Positions 50,728 through 58,860 of a stretch of DNA of 64,000 nt are shown piece by piece. A program made the position numbers and the translations under genes. Within the stretch, counting starts at the first letter, position 1. Each line of letters starts with the position of its first letter. The DNA is from UBA10205 sp964373815. Lineage in GTDB: Archaea > Iainarchaeota > Iainarchaeia > Iainarchaeales > Iainarchaeaceae. Where the stretch lies: assembly GCA_964373815.1 (NCBI GenBank), contig CAYJWI010000003.1, positions 10,252-74,251 of the forward strand, in the 5' to 3' direction. The notes below the pieces were generated by a model. The model had not been told where the DNA came from, made no database searches, and saw nothing but the letters and a program-made list of their open reading frames with translations.

Positions 50728-51768
50728 TCACAATTTGTTTAGCACTCCCTTTTTCTTCATCTCTGACAAAAAGCGTTTTACTTTATGGTTTTTCAGGGCA
50801 TCCTTATGCACAACAGCTACCTGTGAAGACCAGAAAAATGGGTTCCATGTTAATCCGTGTTCTTTGGCGGTTTTTCCTGATGTAACGTGTGCAAATGCAA
50901 AATCTACCACGCCTTTGCTCACTGCCTTTTCTGGATTTGCAAGCCAAACAAGTTCGCAGTTTATACCTTTTTGTTTCATGAGGAGTTCCGCCAGTGCATA
51001 ATCTTCTTCCCTTACGCCTACTCTTTTCCCAGCCATTTTTTTTGCGAGTTGCCTGGATTTTAGTTTGGTTTTTGAAAGAATGCTGAATTTGGAATGATGT
51101 TGTGGGTTGTCGCTGACTTCTAAAAATTTTCCAACGACCCTGAATGGATTTGTTTTTGTCCTTGCTTTTTCGTAGCCTTTCATTGTTGCCGGCACTCTTT
51201 TCAGCAAGCCTGCTTCTGCAAGTGCCGGTACGACTTCGTCAAATCCTCTGAAGTGTATTTTGCTTCCCCTACTTAGATGTGAAACTGCTCTAACTGCGCC
51301 TTTTAGGTGCATTGAATCGGGCAGCTGGCTTTTTTCTACAGAAAATATTTTTATTGGGGTTCTTTCCCATTTTCCATCCAATTGTGCTCTCACCCTTCGA
51401 ACATCGGTAGTAATGGCTGATTGGTCTGCTCCGGTTCGTGAGTATGTTTGAGTGTGTGTATTGGCAGGCATCCGAGCGCCAACTGCAACGGCGTCACCGC
51501 TTTTTTTGCCTGGGTAAAATCCTGCTCTGACGATTGCCTGTGAGGCTGAATCGGTAGCTTTTCTTCTGTCAATCGGCCTTGGAATGCGACCTGTAACTTT
51601 TCTTGTGTGTATTAACCCGAGCTCTTCTCTGGCTTGTGGCACGCTAATTGCATTCATTTTGAGTAGAGCAGTAACAAGCCTTTCCCTATTTCTTCCTTTA
51701 GGGTGAGCTGTGATAATTATGCCTTTTGGAGCTGGAGGTGGCCCCATCTCTGCCCGAAAACGCCTCAT
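50728..51768 (-). CDS. HisG-like (ATP phosphoribosyltransferase-related) orphan protein
   Basis: 346 residues. The N-terminus (GIIITAHPKGRNRERLVTALL) resembles the PKGR start of HisG, a later segment (residues near 285-306, VVDFAFAHVTSGKTAKEHGL) resembles the phosphate-binding DxVxxGxTLxENGL loop, and KRVGVREEDYALAELLMKQKGI resembles the second lobe of the same periplasmic-binding-type fold. Between lies an unusual basic stretch of roughly 100 residues. No other histidine gene is nearby, so the substrate is open. It could also be a binding protein of the same fold. AT-rich relative to its neighbours. Confidence 0.5.
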   Translation of the reverse strand: MRRFRAEMGPPPAPKGIIITAHPKGRNRERLVTALLKMNAISVPQAREELGLIHTRKVTGRIPRPIDRRKATDSASQAIVRAGFYPGKKSGDAVAVGARMPANTHTQTYSRTGADQSAITTDVRRVRAQLDGKWERTPIKIFSVEKSQLPDSMHLKGAVRAVSHLSRGSKIHFRGFDEVVPALAEAGLLKRVPATMKGYEKARTKTNPFRVVGKFLEVSDNPQHHSKFSILSKTKLKSRQLAKKMAGKRVGVREEDYALAELLMKQKGINCELVWLANPEKAVSKGVVDFAFAHVTSGKTAKEHGLTWNPFFWSSQVAVVHKDALKNHKVKRFLSEMKKKGVLNKL

Positions 51769-51835
51769 AATAGAAAGTTAACAACACTCCCTAATATAGC
51801 TTTCTGGTTACATTTTCGGCAATTTTAAAGTAATC

Positions 51836-51955
51836 TTATATCTTTTTTGAAGTCAACTTATTTTTTTGCCGTAAAAGCCTCTTCATCCGTGAAAAGCTGC
51901 GTGAATTCTTCGAGTTGCCACTTCTAACTCGTTGAACCTGAAAATAAGTTGCCAT
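51836..51955 (-). CDS. Small basic hypothetical protein
   Basis: 39 residues from ATG 51955, beginning MATYFQVQRVRSGNSKNSRS and ending in a very basic tail. A TTATTTATTC box from the 32-bp repeat lies about 20 nt upstream. Nothing else supports it. Confidence 0.25.
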   Translation of the reverse strand: MATYFQVQRVRSGNSKNSRSFSRMKRLLRQKNKLTSKKI

Positions 51956-51964
51956 TGTATTGGT

Positions 51965-51996
51965 ACTTTGAATAAATAATGTGCCCTGTCGGGGCA
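51965..51996. repeat. 32-bp repeat with GC hairpin, copy 2
   Basis: Same as the unit at 50643-50674 apart from its loop. On the minus strand it lies 14 nt after the vapC stop and ahead of the small basic gene. Together the two copies bracket the HisG-like gene. Confidence 0.6.
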
Positions 51997-52010
51997 TGGC
52001 ATGGTTTCCG

Positions 52011-52415
52011 TTATTTTTGCATTTTTTCAATGAGTTCTTTTGTTTTCCAGTTCCTGACCCTTATGCCTTTTAGGTGCCTGTCGTTGCTCCATATGTCAGC
52101 CCCTGTTGCAAGCGCACAGGCGACATACGGGGCGTCCTTTTTGTCGTTCACAAGGCTTTGTGCTGCCGCGTAATAGAGCATAATTTCCCCGTCTGAAACA
52201 ACCCTTATTCTCCTCAGGAGCCTTTTTGTCAGCGAGGCAAAATCCTTCTTTTTGAGTTTGCCCCTGCCCATTAGCTCTTTTGAGTATTTTGCGTATTCCA
52301 GCAGCAGGAATGTCGGGGCAAAAAGGGTTATTCTCCGGTCAAGGGTGAGGTTTCTTGTGCCGGAATCCTTGAGGAGCGCTGAGAATAGGATGTTTGCGTC
52401 AATTACCAGCTTCAT
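52011..52415 (-). CDS. VapC-type PIN-domain toxin 1
   Basis: 134-residue PIN ribonuclease. The start MKLVIDANILFSALL gives the first catalytic Asp (Asp5); a second acidic pair lies at KKDAPYVACALATGADIWSNDRHL (in two parts), with Asp residues near 93, 104 and 109. The ATG at 52415 overlaps the antitoxin gene by 17 nt. Confidence 0.8.
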   Translation of the reverse strand: MKLVIDANILFSALLKDSGTRNLTLDRRITLFAPTFLLLEYAKYSKELMGRGKLKKKDFASLTKRLLRRIRVVSDGEIMLYYAAAQSLVNDKKDAPYVACALATGADIWSNDRHLKGIRVRNWKTKELIEKMQK

Positions 52416-52641
52416 GGGCAAGTTCCTCAAAATGTTTAAGCATTTCCCTATCAACCCTGCCCGCAATTTCCTTAATGTTCTCTTCGGTAAGCCTGCTCCG
52501 AGAAGCAATTCTTCCCGCTTCTTCTATATCTTCCAACTGCTGCCTTATTGCAGCCCTGGCAACTTCAGACCATTTTATCTGCGGATGCCTTTTCATGCGT
52601 TTTCTCATCTCGCCCTCTATTGAAAGAGTCATACTAACCAT
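52399..52641 (-). CDS. VapB-type antitoxin 1 (ribbon-helix-helix)
   Basis: 80 residues: MTLSIEGEMRKRMKRHPQIK and WSEVARAAIRQQLEDIEEA fit a ribbon-helix-helix N-terminus, with a helical tail to bind the toxin. The ATG at 52641 has a GGTGA site 6 nt upstream; a TATA-like CTATTTAAG is centred near 52680. Confidence 0.75.
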   Translation of the reverse strand: MVSMTLSIEGEMRKRMKRHPQIKWSEVARAAIRQQLEDIEEAGRIASRSRLTEENIKEIAGRVDREMLKHFEELAHEAGN

Positions 52642-52651
52642 ATACGTTCAC

Positions 52652-52670
52652 CAACATAGTTCTTATGTTG
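52652..52670. promoter_or_regulatory. Candidate VapB1 operator
   Basis: CAACATA-GTTCT-TATGTTG has perfect 7-bp arms and overlies the expected transcript start of the vapBC 1 pair, 11 nt upstream of its ATG. Confidence 0.55.
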
Positions 52671-52757
52671 AACTACTTAAATAGCTTTTCGCCCCCCCGC
52701 TTCCAACTTCAAGTATAAGGTAACTCCGCTGCCCTCGCTTTTCCAGCCAAGGCTGGC

Positions 52758-53153
52758 CTAGAGGAATTCCTTCCTTATTTTTGTAAATCTGGTGAAGTGC
52801 CTGTCTTTTGTTATTACTGTAAGGTCGTTCTCCTCAGCTATGGCTGCAATCAGGCAGTCTATGAGGCCAGCCGGCCTGTCTTTTTTGCCAAGTCCCCTGT
52901 TCGCTTCTGCCCAAAGGAAGCCGGCCCTGAGGTGGGATACCCTGTCGGCTTCGATAATCCCGCCGCACAGGGCTTCTACTTGGGAAACTTTTGCGTTTAC
53001 ATCCAGCTTGTTTACCCAGCACCACTTGCTTATTTCTGCAATCACTATGCCGATGGTGAAGGAATTATGCTTGTAGATAAGCTCGGCGCATTTCCGTCCC
53101 TTTTGGGTGCCGCGTAGTATCTCTATCCACGCGGAAGTGTCTACGAGGTACAC
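52758..53153 (-). CDS. VapC-type PIN-domain toxin 2
   Basis: 131-residue PIN ribonuclease with MYLVDTSAWIEILRG (Asp5), a mid Glu in ISKWCWVN-proximal IAEIS, and the C-terminal acidic cluster AGLIDCLIAAIAEENDLTVITKDRHF (in two parts, Asp near 99 and 117). GTG start sharing one base with the antitoxin TAG. Confidence 0.85.
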   Translation of the reverse strand: MYLVDTSAWIEILRGTQKGRKCAELIYKHNSFTIGIVIAEISKWCWVNKLDVNAKVSQVEALCGGIIEADRVSHLRAGFLWAEANRGLGKKDRPAGLIDCLIAAIAEENDLTVITKDRHFTRFTKIRKEFL

Positions 53154-53359
53154 TAAAATTCCCTATCCGTTTCTTCCCTTTTGAATGGCCTTGCGTGCTT
53201 TGCAGACCCGAACATTTCTTCGAGTATTCTGCGCTTGTTGGTTTTGAGAACGCTTATCATGACTTTTTGGTCGAATTTCAGGCGGTTCTCCACCAAATCC
53301 TTCTTTTTTATTGCAATCGCGGCGGAATTTCCGAGTTTTACTATTTTGCCTTCAATCAT
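53153..53359 (-). CDS. VapB-type antitoxin 2 (AbrB-like)
   Basis: 68 residues. KIVKLGNSAAIAIKKKDL is an AbrB/SpoVT DNA-binding hairpin; the tail (HARPFKREETDREF) would bind the PIN toxin. A GGTGA site lies 6 nt before the ATG. The composition and partner differ from the first VapBC pair, so the two are not recent duplicates. Confidence 0.75.
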   Translation of the reverse strand: MIEGKIVKLGNSAAIAIKKKDLVENRLKFDQKVMISVLKTNKRRILEEMFGSAKHARPFKREETDREF

Positions 53360-53377
53360 CCAAAATCACCATATGTA

Positions 53378-53389
53378 ATAACTTGTTAT
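53378..53389. promoter_or_regulatory. Candidate VapB2 operator
   Basis: ATAAC-TT-GTTAT palindrome 19 nt upstream of the vapB2 ATG, next to its AT-rich promoter. Confidence 0.4.
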
Positions 53390-53453
53390 AACTTCTTTTA
53401 ATACTTTTCGCCTATTTTTGGGCAATCTCCTTTTCGAGGCCACAAAGTCTTAT

Positions 53454-53546
53454 TATAGCAGACCAATAAAGTAATTCGGGTGATTTTTCAGGTCTGCTAT
53501 CTAGCAAACCATGCAAAATGCCGAAAAACTTTCATGGTTTGCTATA
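53454..53546. repeat. Double-hairpin dispersed element, copy 2
   Basis: 93 bp bounded by TATAGCA and TGCTATA like copy 1 at 21839-21932. The left hairpin has arms TAGCAGACC/GGTCTGCTA, the right one 12-bp perfect arms TAGCAAACCATG/CATGGTTTGCTA. The loop of its right hairpin matches, in reverse complement, the loop of the left hairpin of copy 1, and its left loop matches the right loop of copy 1. The arms have exchanged G for A together on both sides, so pairing is kept. Confidence 0.75.
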
Positions 53547-53570
53547 ACTTCTAAACTTATATCAGATTTT

Positions 53571-53865
53571 ATGAAACCACGGCCAAAAAGAACCCCAAAA
53601 CCAGTTTCAATTTTTAGTCCGGCATCTTCTATTTTGGGCAAAATGGGCCACAAATAAAGGGGCCAAAATCACTCCTGAAGAAAGAGAATTTGCAAAGGTG
53701 AAAGCGGGTTTGAAGCGTAGGGCGCCTGGTAATGTACCGGGCAGTCCGAACGAAATTATCCCGATTTCCCCATTTTTTTATGGTACTAGGAAAGAGTTAG
53801 AAAATTTGGGGTATATTCACGTGAACTTAGGGAAAATTACAAAAAAGAAAAAGCCCGGCTCTTGA
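53571..53865 (+). pseudogene. Possible frameshifted small gene
   Basis: The frame from ATG 53571 (MKPRPKRTPKPVSIFSPASS) stops after 28 residues. Another frame, open from 53575 to the stop at 53865, encodes a coding-like C-terminus (KITPEEREFAKVKAGLKRRA, then PISPFFYGTRKELENLGYIH). One shift near 53640 would join them into about 95 residues. Alternatively a GTG at 53698 gives 55 residues. A TATA-like CTATAACTT at the end of the double-hairpin repeat sits about 26 nt before the ATG. No family recognised. Confidence 0.35.
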
Positions 53866-53873
53866 GGGCGGCG

Positions 53874-55772
53874 CTACTTGAGCCTTACGCTGTCAAGGTT
53901 TCGAATCGACTGCGAGCTTATCCCGAATTTCGCCGAGAAGTATTTCGCGAGCTCTATTGTCTTCTCCGCCTCGCCGTGGTCTGTAAGTATCCTCTTCGGC
54001 TTTGGCTTCAGGTTGCGCACGTATGCCGAGAGCTGCACCCTGTCCGAGTGACCCGAAAAGCCGTCAAACCTTGCAACCCTCATGTTCACGCTGAGTTTGC
54101 GTGTCCTTCCGTTGTTTTCAGTCAAAGGCAGGCTCTTAACGCCGCTTATGATTTTCCGCCCCAAGCTCCCTTCCCCTTGGTATCCTACGAATGCGAGTGT
54201 GTTGATTGGGTTTTCAGCGAGCCTGTAGAAGTACTGAACGCTCGCTCCGCCCGTGAGCATTCCGCTAGATGCCAGTATTATCGCGCGCCCGTTCTGCGCT
54301 ATGGCATCCCGATCCTCTGGCTTTGCCACCTGGAAAATGCTCGAAGTGAATGGGGAGTCATTTTGCAAAACCCTCTTCTGCACGGCATTCCTCAAATACT
54401 CCGGGTACGCAGTGTGTATTGCGGAGCTCTCCTTTGTCATGCCGTCGATGTAGACTTTCACTTCGGGGTCGATTAGGCCCTTGCGGTAAAAGTTTTCAAT
54501 TACAAGTTGCAGCTCTTGCGCCCTTCCGACAGCGAAGACAGGTATCAGCACAGAGCCTCCCTGGTTCACTGTTTCCTGCAGAACTTTCAGGAACTGCGCC
54601 TCGGTCTCCTCCCTCGGGGTCTGGATGTCGTCCTTTCCGCCATAAGTGCTCTCCACAATGAGCGTTTCGAGCCTTGGGTAATTGATGTCGACGTTGTTGA
54701 AGAGCCTTGTAAAGCCGTACTTTATGTCCGCGCTGTAGACGAGGTTGTGCGCGCCTTCGCCTATGTGCAGGTGCACTGAAGCGCTTCCGAGCACGTGCGC
54801 GGCGTTGTGGAAAGTGAGCCTCATGTCTGGCGCGATGTCTGTCACTTCGCGGTAGTCGCGTATTATGCAGTACTTGAGCATTTCCTTTACGTCCCTTTCA
54901 GTGAAAGGGGGCTCCTTGTTGTCTTTTGCAAGTATGTCAAGGTAGTCGAAGAGCAAAAGCGCACCGAGGTCCCTTGTGGGCTCTGTCATGTATACAGGGC
55001 CGCGGTAGCCGAGCTTGAAGAGGTATGGCAAGAACCCGATGTGGTCCATGTGCGCATGGCTTATCACGACCGCATCAAGTTCGTTGATTGGAAACCTTAT
55101 TGCATCAAGGAACGGGAACGCTTCCTCCGGGTTGGAGGTCGCGACGTTGATTCCGCAGTCCATTAAAATTTTCGTCCTCCTGGTTTCGAGCATTATGCAG
55201 CTCCTTCCGACCTGCCTAAACCCGCCCAAAGGGGTGAGCCTTACCCAGCTGGGCGATGGCTTTTCGGAATAAATTTTCTTCGCGGTTTCCTGCAGTATTT
55301 TCTTGCGCTCGGAGCTGTACTTTACGAGGTGGTGCCTTATGCCTTTGAGTATTTCCGAAGGCGAAGTCGGGGCCCTCAGGATTTTCGGGGTCCAGCCTGT
55401 CTTGATTATTATTTCCTTGCTCGTCTGCCCGCCTTTTCCTATCACAAGCCCGGGCTTTAGGGATTCAATCACAACTTCGCTGAAGGCTTCCATGAACTGT
55501 ATGTCGGAAATCTTTGCGTCCTCTGGCACTATCTGCATTATTTTTTCGCGCGCGTCCTTTTCCTCCAAGAGAAGGCTCTTGTCGGAGCGGATGTTCACTT
55601 TTTTCTTGAGCTGGTGGGCTATTGCCTTGACATAGTCCTCGTTGTCGTGGAACGCCTTCGGGTTTTTCGTGTATATCGCTATTTCCGGCCCCTCGAAATC
55701 GATGCTTGTTATCTCTGCCTCCCTTGGGACTGTGGCGTTCACTATTTCCTTTGCTTCTTTGAGGTAATCCAT
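53874..55772 (-). CDS. aCPSF1 / FttA, KH-domain beta-CASP ribonuclease
   Basis: The archaeal cleavage factor that processes transcript 3' ends and mediates termination. The 632 residues have two N-terminal KH domains (VIGKGGQTSKEII near residue 112), the metallo-beta-lactamase motifs (ISHAHMDHIGFLPYL near residue 239, DCGINV before it, SADIKYG after), and the beta-CASP motifs including the late HGE-like TDHGEAE and SGHSDR. Usual family length. Essential in most archaea. Confidence 0.95.
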   Translation of the reverse strand: MDYLKEAKEIVNATVPREAEITSIDFEGPEIAIYTKNPKAFHDNEDYVKAIAHQLKKKVNIRSDKSLLLEEKDAREKIMQIVPEDAKISDIQFMEAFSEVVIESLKPGLVIGKGGQTSKEIIIKTGWTPKILRAPTSPSEILKGIRHHLVKYSSERKKILQETAKKIYSEKPSPSWVRLTPLGGFRQVGRSCIMLETRRTKILMDCGINVATSNPEEAFPFLDAIRFPINELDAVVISHAHMDHIGFLPYLFKLGYRGPVYMTEPTRDLGALLLFDYLDILAKDNKEPPFTERDVKEMLKYCIIRDYREVTDIAPDMRLTFHNAAHVLGSASVHLHIGEGAHNLVYSADIKYGFTRLFNNVDINYPRLETLIVESTYGGKDDIQTPREETEAQFLKVLQETVNQGGSVLIPVFAVGRAQELQLVIENFYRKGLIDPEVKVYIDGMTKESSAIHTAYPEYLRNAVQKRVLQNDSPFTSSIFQVAKPEDRDAIAQNGRAIILASSGMLTGGASVQYFYRLAENPINTLAFVGYQGEGSLGRKIISGVKSLPLTENNGRTRKLSVNMRVARFDGFSGHSDRVQLSAYVRNLKPKPKRILTDHGEAEKTIELAKYFSAKFGISSQSIRNLDSVRLK

Positions 55773-55870
55773 GTAGGTATCACTTGCACTAAAAAAAATC
55801 TATCCATTCAATTGGCCAAAATCAAATAACGCAAATTCAAAAAAATCGGAAATACTTTTTTCCGCTTTTT

Positions 55871-56506
55871 TTAAGCAGTCGCTGTTTCCTTAGAAATCTT
55901 CTCTATTTTGTCCTTCCCGACTTCCCTAACGCCCTTCACATCCACAATGAAAACGGTTGCGCCAACCCCGCCCGAATAAATGTCCCTCTTCTTTGCGGCC
56001 TCAATTGCCTTCACCGCGAGGGCGATTGCGTCCTTCTCGTTCATCCCTTTCCTATACCCGTTGTCAAGGATTGCAAGCGCGAGCTCTGTTCCAGAGCCGC
56101 TTACCGCGTACTTGTCGCGCTCGAGTATTGCGCCCATCGGGGTCAAATCGAACAGCTCTGGTTTTCCGTTGTACCCGCCTATTACGAGTTGGACAATGTA
56201 AGGGTAATACCTGTTGCCGTTTAGGATGTTGGAGAGGAATGTAGCCGCTGCGCGCGCGCTCATGCGCTCGCTCCTCTCAAGCTCGTATATTTTCGCGTGG
56301 CTGCGCAAGAACCTAATCACCATTAGGCTATCGCCCACATCGCCAGCGTTGGTGACAGCGAGGTTGTCGTTTATTTTGTAAATTTTTTCCGACTCGTCCT
56401 CGTATGCTATATGGCCCATGCTCGCCCTCTTGTCTGCGGCGAGAACTATGCCGGAGTCGTAGACCATGCCTACTGTGGTTGTCCCTGTCTTAAGATCCTT
56501 TTCCAT
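55871..56506 (-). CDS. psmB: Proteasome beta subunit
   Basis: Catalytic subunit of the 20S proteasome. The propeptide MEKDLKTG is cut to expose the nucleophile Thr in TTTVGMVYDSGIVLAAD; the Asp (AADKRAS) and Lys of the Ntn-hydrolase site follow. AVSGSGTELALAILD near residue 137 is the usual late motif. I start at ATG 56506, where the propeptide has the normal length; the longer open frame adds a non-conserved tail. Confidence 0.94.
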   Translation of the reverse strand: MEKDLKTGTTTVGMVYDSGIVLAADKRASMGHIAYEDESEKIYKINDNLAVTNAGDVGDSLMVIRFLRSHAKIYELERSERMSARAAATFLSNILNGNRYYPYIVQLVIGGYNGKPELFDLTPMGAILERDKYAVSGSGTELALAILDNGYRKGMNEKDAIALAVKAIEAAKKRDIYSGGVGATVFIVDVKGVREVGKDKIEKISKETATA

Positions 56507-56634
56507 AAGTATTCCCCAAAAATCAGTTTCTGAGCCTAAAATATTCCCCCTCACAAAACTTTAAAAAGCTTGGTTTGGTCAAAAACAGCCCGCAATTTAA
56601 CCCCATGCTTTCGCGCTTTAGAGGGCTTCTAGGG

Positions 56635-57342
56635 CTAGTCTTTCCCCTTCGCCTTTTCAGGCTCTTTTGCCGCTGGTTTTTCAGCGAAATTTTCGTCCAG
56701 TTCGACGCTCTTTATGTGCGGCATCACGTCCTTGACTGTTTTCGTGAAAGGCGCTATCAGCGGGGCGAGCTGTTTTGCGGCCTCTTTTGGCAGCTTTACT
56801 TTCAGGGTTTCATTCTCAATGCGCGTTTCTGGCTTTTGCTTTAGCGGGAAGAATTTTTCCGCGAGCAGCTGCGCCTTTTCCTTGTCCTCCTTGATTTCCC
56901 TCACAATTTTTAGTTCGTACTCGACTTCCTTTCCGGCCAAATCGCTGTTCATATCAACCCTCACCCTTCCGCCTGAAACCGTCTGCACCCTTCCGTAGTT
57001 TCCGTTGAGATCGACCACAAGCCCCGGAAGGGGCTTTATGTTTCTCGAATGGAATTCCTTTAGCGGAACTATTACAATGAGGTCCTTGTTCCTCTCCCCG
57101 AAAGCCTTCGGGGCTGCAAGGCGCAGTTTGCGGGTTTCGCCTTCCTTCATCTCCTTCATCGCCTCGTCAAGCCCGGGTATCACATCCCCGTGCCCGACAA
57201 TTATTGGCAGGGGGCCGAAGATTGCGTTCTCGCGGTAGAGCCCGTTTTCCTTCGCCACCCGCTCAGAGGTCGTGTCAAAGATTTTTCCGTGTGTGAGCTC
57301 TTTTCCAGTAAATTCCGCGAGCACCAGTGTTTTTTCCTTCAT
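56635..57342 (-). CDS. FKBP-type peptidyl-prolyl isomerase, long form (SlyD-like)
   Basis: Folding helper. 235 residues from ATG 57342: an FKBP domain (FTGKELTHGKIFDTTSERVA, PIIVGHGDVIPGLDEAMKEM) with the inserted-flap region (PKAFGERNKDLIVIVPLKEF), then a C-terminal extension of about 90 residues rich in charges, as in the archaeal long FKBPs. A CTTTTAAAAC box lies about 29 nt before the ATG, so leaderless. Confidence 0.9.
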   Translation of the reverse strand: MKEKTLVLAEFTGKELTHGKIFDTTSERVAKENGLYRENAIFGPLPIIVGHGDVIPGLDEAMKEMKEGETRKLRLAAPKAFGERNKDLIVIVPLKEFHSRNIKPLPGLVVDLNGNYGRVQTVSGGRVRVDMNSDLAGKEVEYELKIVREIKEDKEKAQLLAEKFFPLKQKPETRIENETLKVKLPKEAAKQLAPLIAPFTKTVKDVMPHIKSVELDENFAEKPAAKEPEKAKGKD

Positions 57343-57442
57343 GCAATGACCTTCCCAAAAAATCTGTTTTAAAAGGCTTTTTATGCCGTTTAATGTAATC
57401 CACCTAATTGGGTGAAAATAGTATTTTAAAAGTTGATGTGGA

Positions 57443-58771
57443 ATGGGGCTGACAAGGAACCAGGTTTTCAGCATATTCATAGCCGTGGTAATGGTAGGCT
57501 CGATTCTTGGCATAATCGCCTACACCCCCCCGGACACCTCTTCGCAGCCAAATGCCCCCGGGCCCCAGCAGCAGGCAACAACCGTTTCTTATAGCGCGGG
57601 CGGTGTGCAGGCGAAAATCGAGCAGCTCTTCCCCTCGGCTGTGCTTATACTAAAAACCAGCGAACTTGACGCCGGCGCGCTTGAAAAAAAGCTGCTCGCA
57701 ATCCCCGGCATTGCGGGGGTTAGCAATTCGCAGTTCGTCTCATTGCAGGGCGGGGCGCAGGAAAATTTCCGCACCGAGCTAAGGCTCTCCTCGCCAGACA
57801 AAATTTCAGAAGTTTACTCCGCAATCCTCGCAATCGATTCCGTTTCCAGCGCGCAGCTCTTCTCGCAGGCCCTTGCAAGGGTGAGCGGCAAAGTCGCCTT
57901 CCGCAACCCGGACCTTGACCTAGAGCAGGATTACTCTTTCCCGAACAACGCCGTGCAGGCATTTGTCTCGAGCAACACAAGGAAAGGCGACGAAGTGCTG
58001 CTTTCAATCCAGGCGACTTTTGCGGGGCAGGCGCTCTCGCAGGCGATTGCAATAGAGGAGAAGAACCTCACGGCCGAGCCGCAGATTTATCTCGTGAACT
58101 CTTCCTACAAACTCGATTCCTTTTCTGGCGAGTATTTTGTGCGCGCAACAAAACCGCTCTCCGAACAAAGCATTCTTGAAGGAATTAAAGCAGAACTCGC
58201 GGAGCAGGATTCAAACCTCGCTGTAAAGATAACGCCAGCCTCAAGCATGATGTCGGTTTATTTTGCGGAGCCGGAAAAGATTTTCAGGCAGGACCTCAAC
58301 ACTTTCTTTTCAGAACGCGGAGGCGTAACCTCTTTTGCAATTGATGAGAACTCTTCCCGCGCGCAGGTGCAGTTCTCCGAAGGCACGGATTACAATTCCT
58401 TCCGCCCCGCGCTCCAGGAAGACTTGGACTCGCTAGGCTTCAAGGTTTCGCGCATCGAAGACCCCGTTGTTTCAATGCAGGGAACGCTTGTCCCAAGTGC
58501 GGGTAAGGAGGAGTTCCTCAAAATAATTGCGGCAATAGAGAAGAAGGATTCCGTGCAGCTCGAGGTGCTAGAGAAAGCCTCGGTGGCAGCTGGCTCTGTT
58601 TTCGTCCCCGACGTGAACAAATCCTTCACACTCGCAAAAGGCTCGTTCGGCGCTTTCGTGAAAACTTCGCACAAGGAAGGCGATGAAGTAACGCTTGCAA
58701 TCCTTCTTGTCGCCACGGAAAAAGGCGGGATTAGCGACATACAGGCGCAGGAAGCAGAAGCGCAGAACTGA
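57443..58771 (+). CDS. Membrane-anchored extracytoplasmic protein
   Basis: 442 residues. One N-terminal membrane helix (VFSIFIAVVMVGSILGIIAY), a Pro/Gln/Ser linker, then a large alpha/beta ectodomain containing several pseudo-repeated blocks of about 90 residues (for example KKLLAIPGIAGVSNSQFVSL and LQEDLDSLGFKVSRIEDPVV) that resemble ferredoxin-like or POTRA-type folds in length only. No family recognised. No lipobox. Confidence 0.65.
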   Translation: MGLTRNQVFSIFIAVVMVGSILGIIAYTPPDTSSQPNAPGPQQQATTVSYSAGGVQAKIEQLFPSAVLILKTSELDAGALEKKLLAIPGIAGVSNSQFVSLQGGAQENFRTELRLSSPDKISEVYSAILAIDSVSSAQLFSQALARVSGKVAFRNPDLDLEQDYSFPNNAVQAFVSSNTRKGDEVLLSIQATFAGQALSQAIAIEEKNLTAEPQIYLVNSSYKLDSFSGEYFVRATKPLSEQSILEGIKAELAEQDSNLAVKITPASSMMSVYFAEPEKIFRQDLNTFFSERGGVTSFAIDENSSRAQVQFSEGTDYNSFRPALQEDLDSLGFKVSRIEDPVVSMQGTLVPSAGKEEFLKIIAAIEKKDSVQLEVLEKASVAAGSVFVPDVNKSFTLAKGSFGAFVKTSHKEGDEVTLAILLVATEKGGISDIQAQEAEAQN

Positions 58772-58860
58772 TTTTCCCTTGGCTGGCTCAATCCTGCTTT
58801 ACGTTCAAACCCTTTTTGGCCACCGGAGCATTTATATTCTTCCGTGGATTTTACTCTGTA

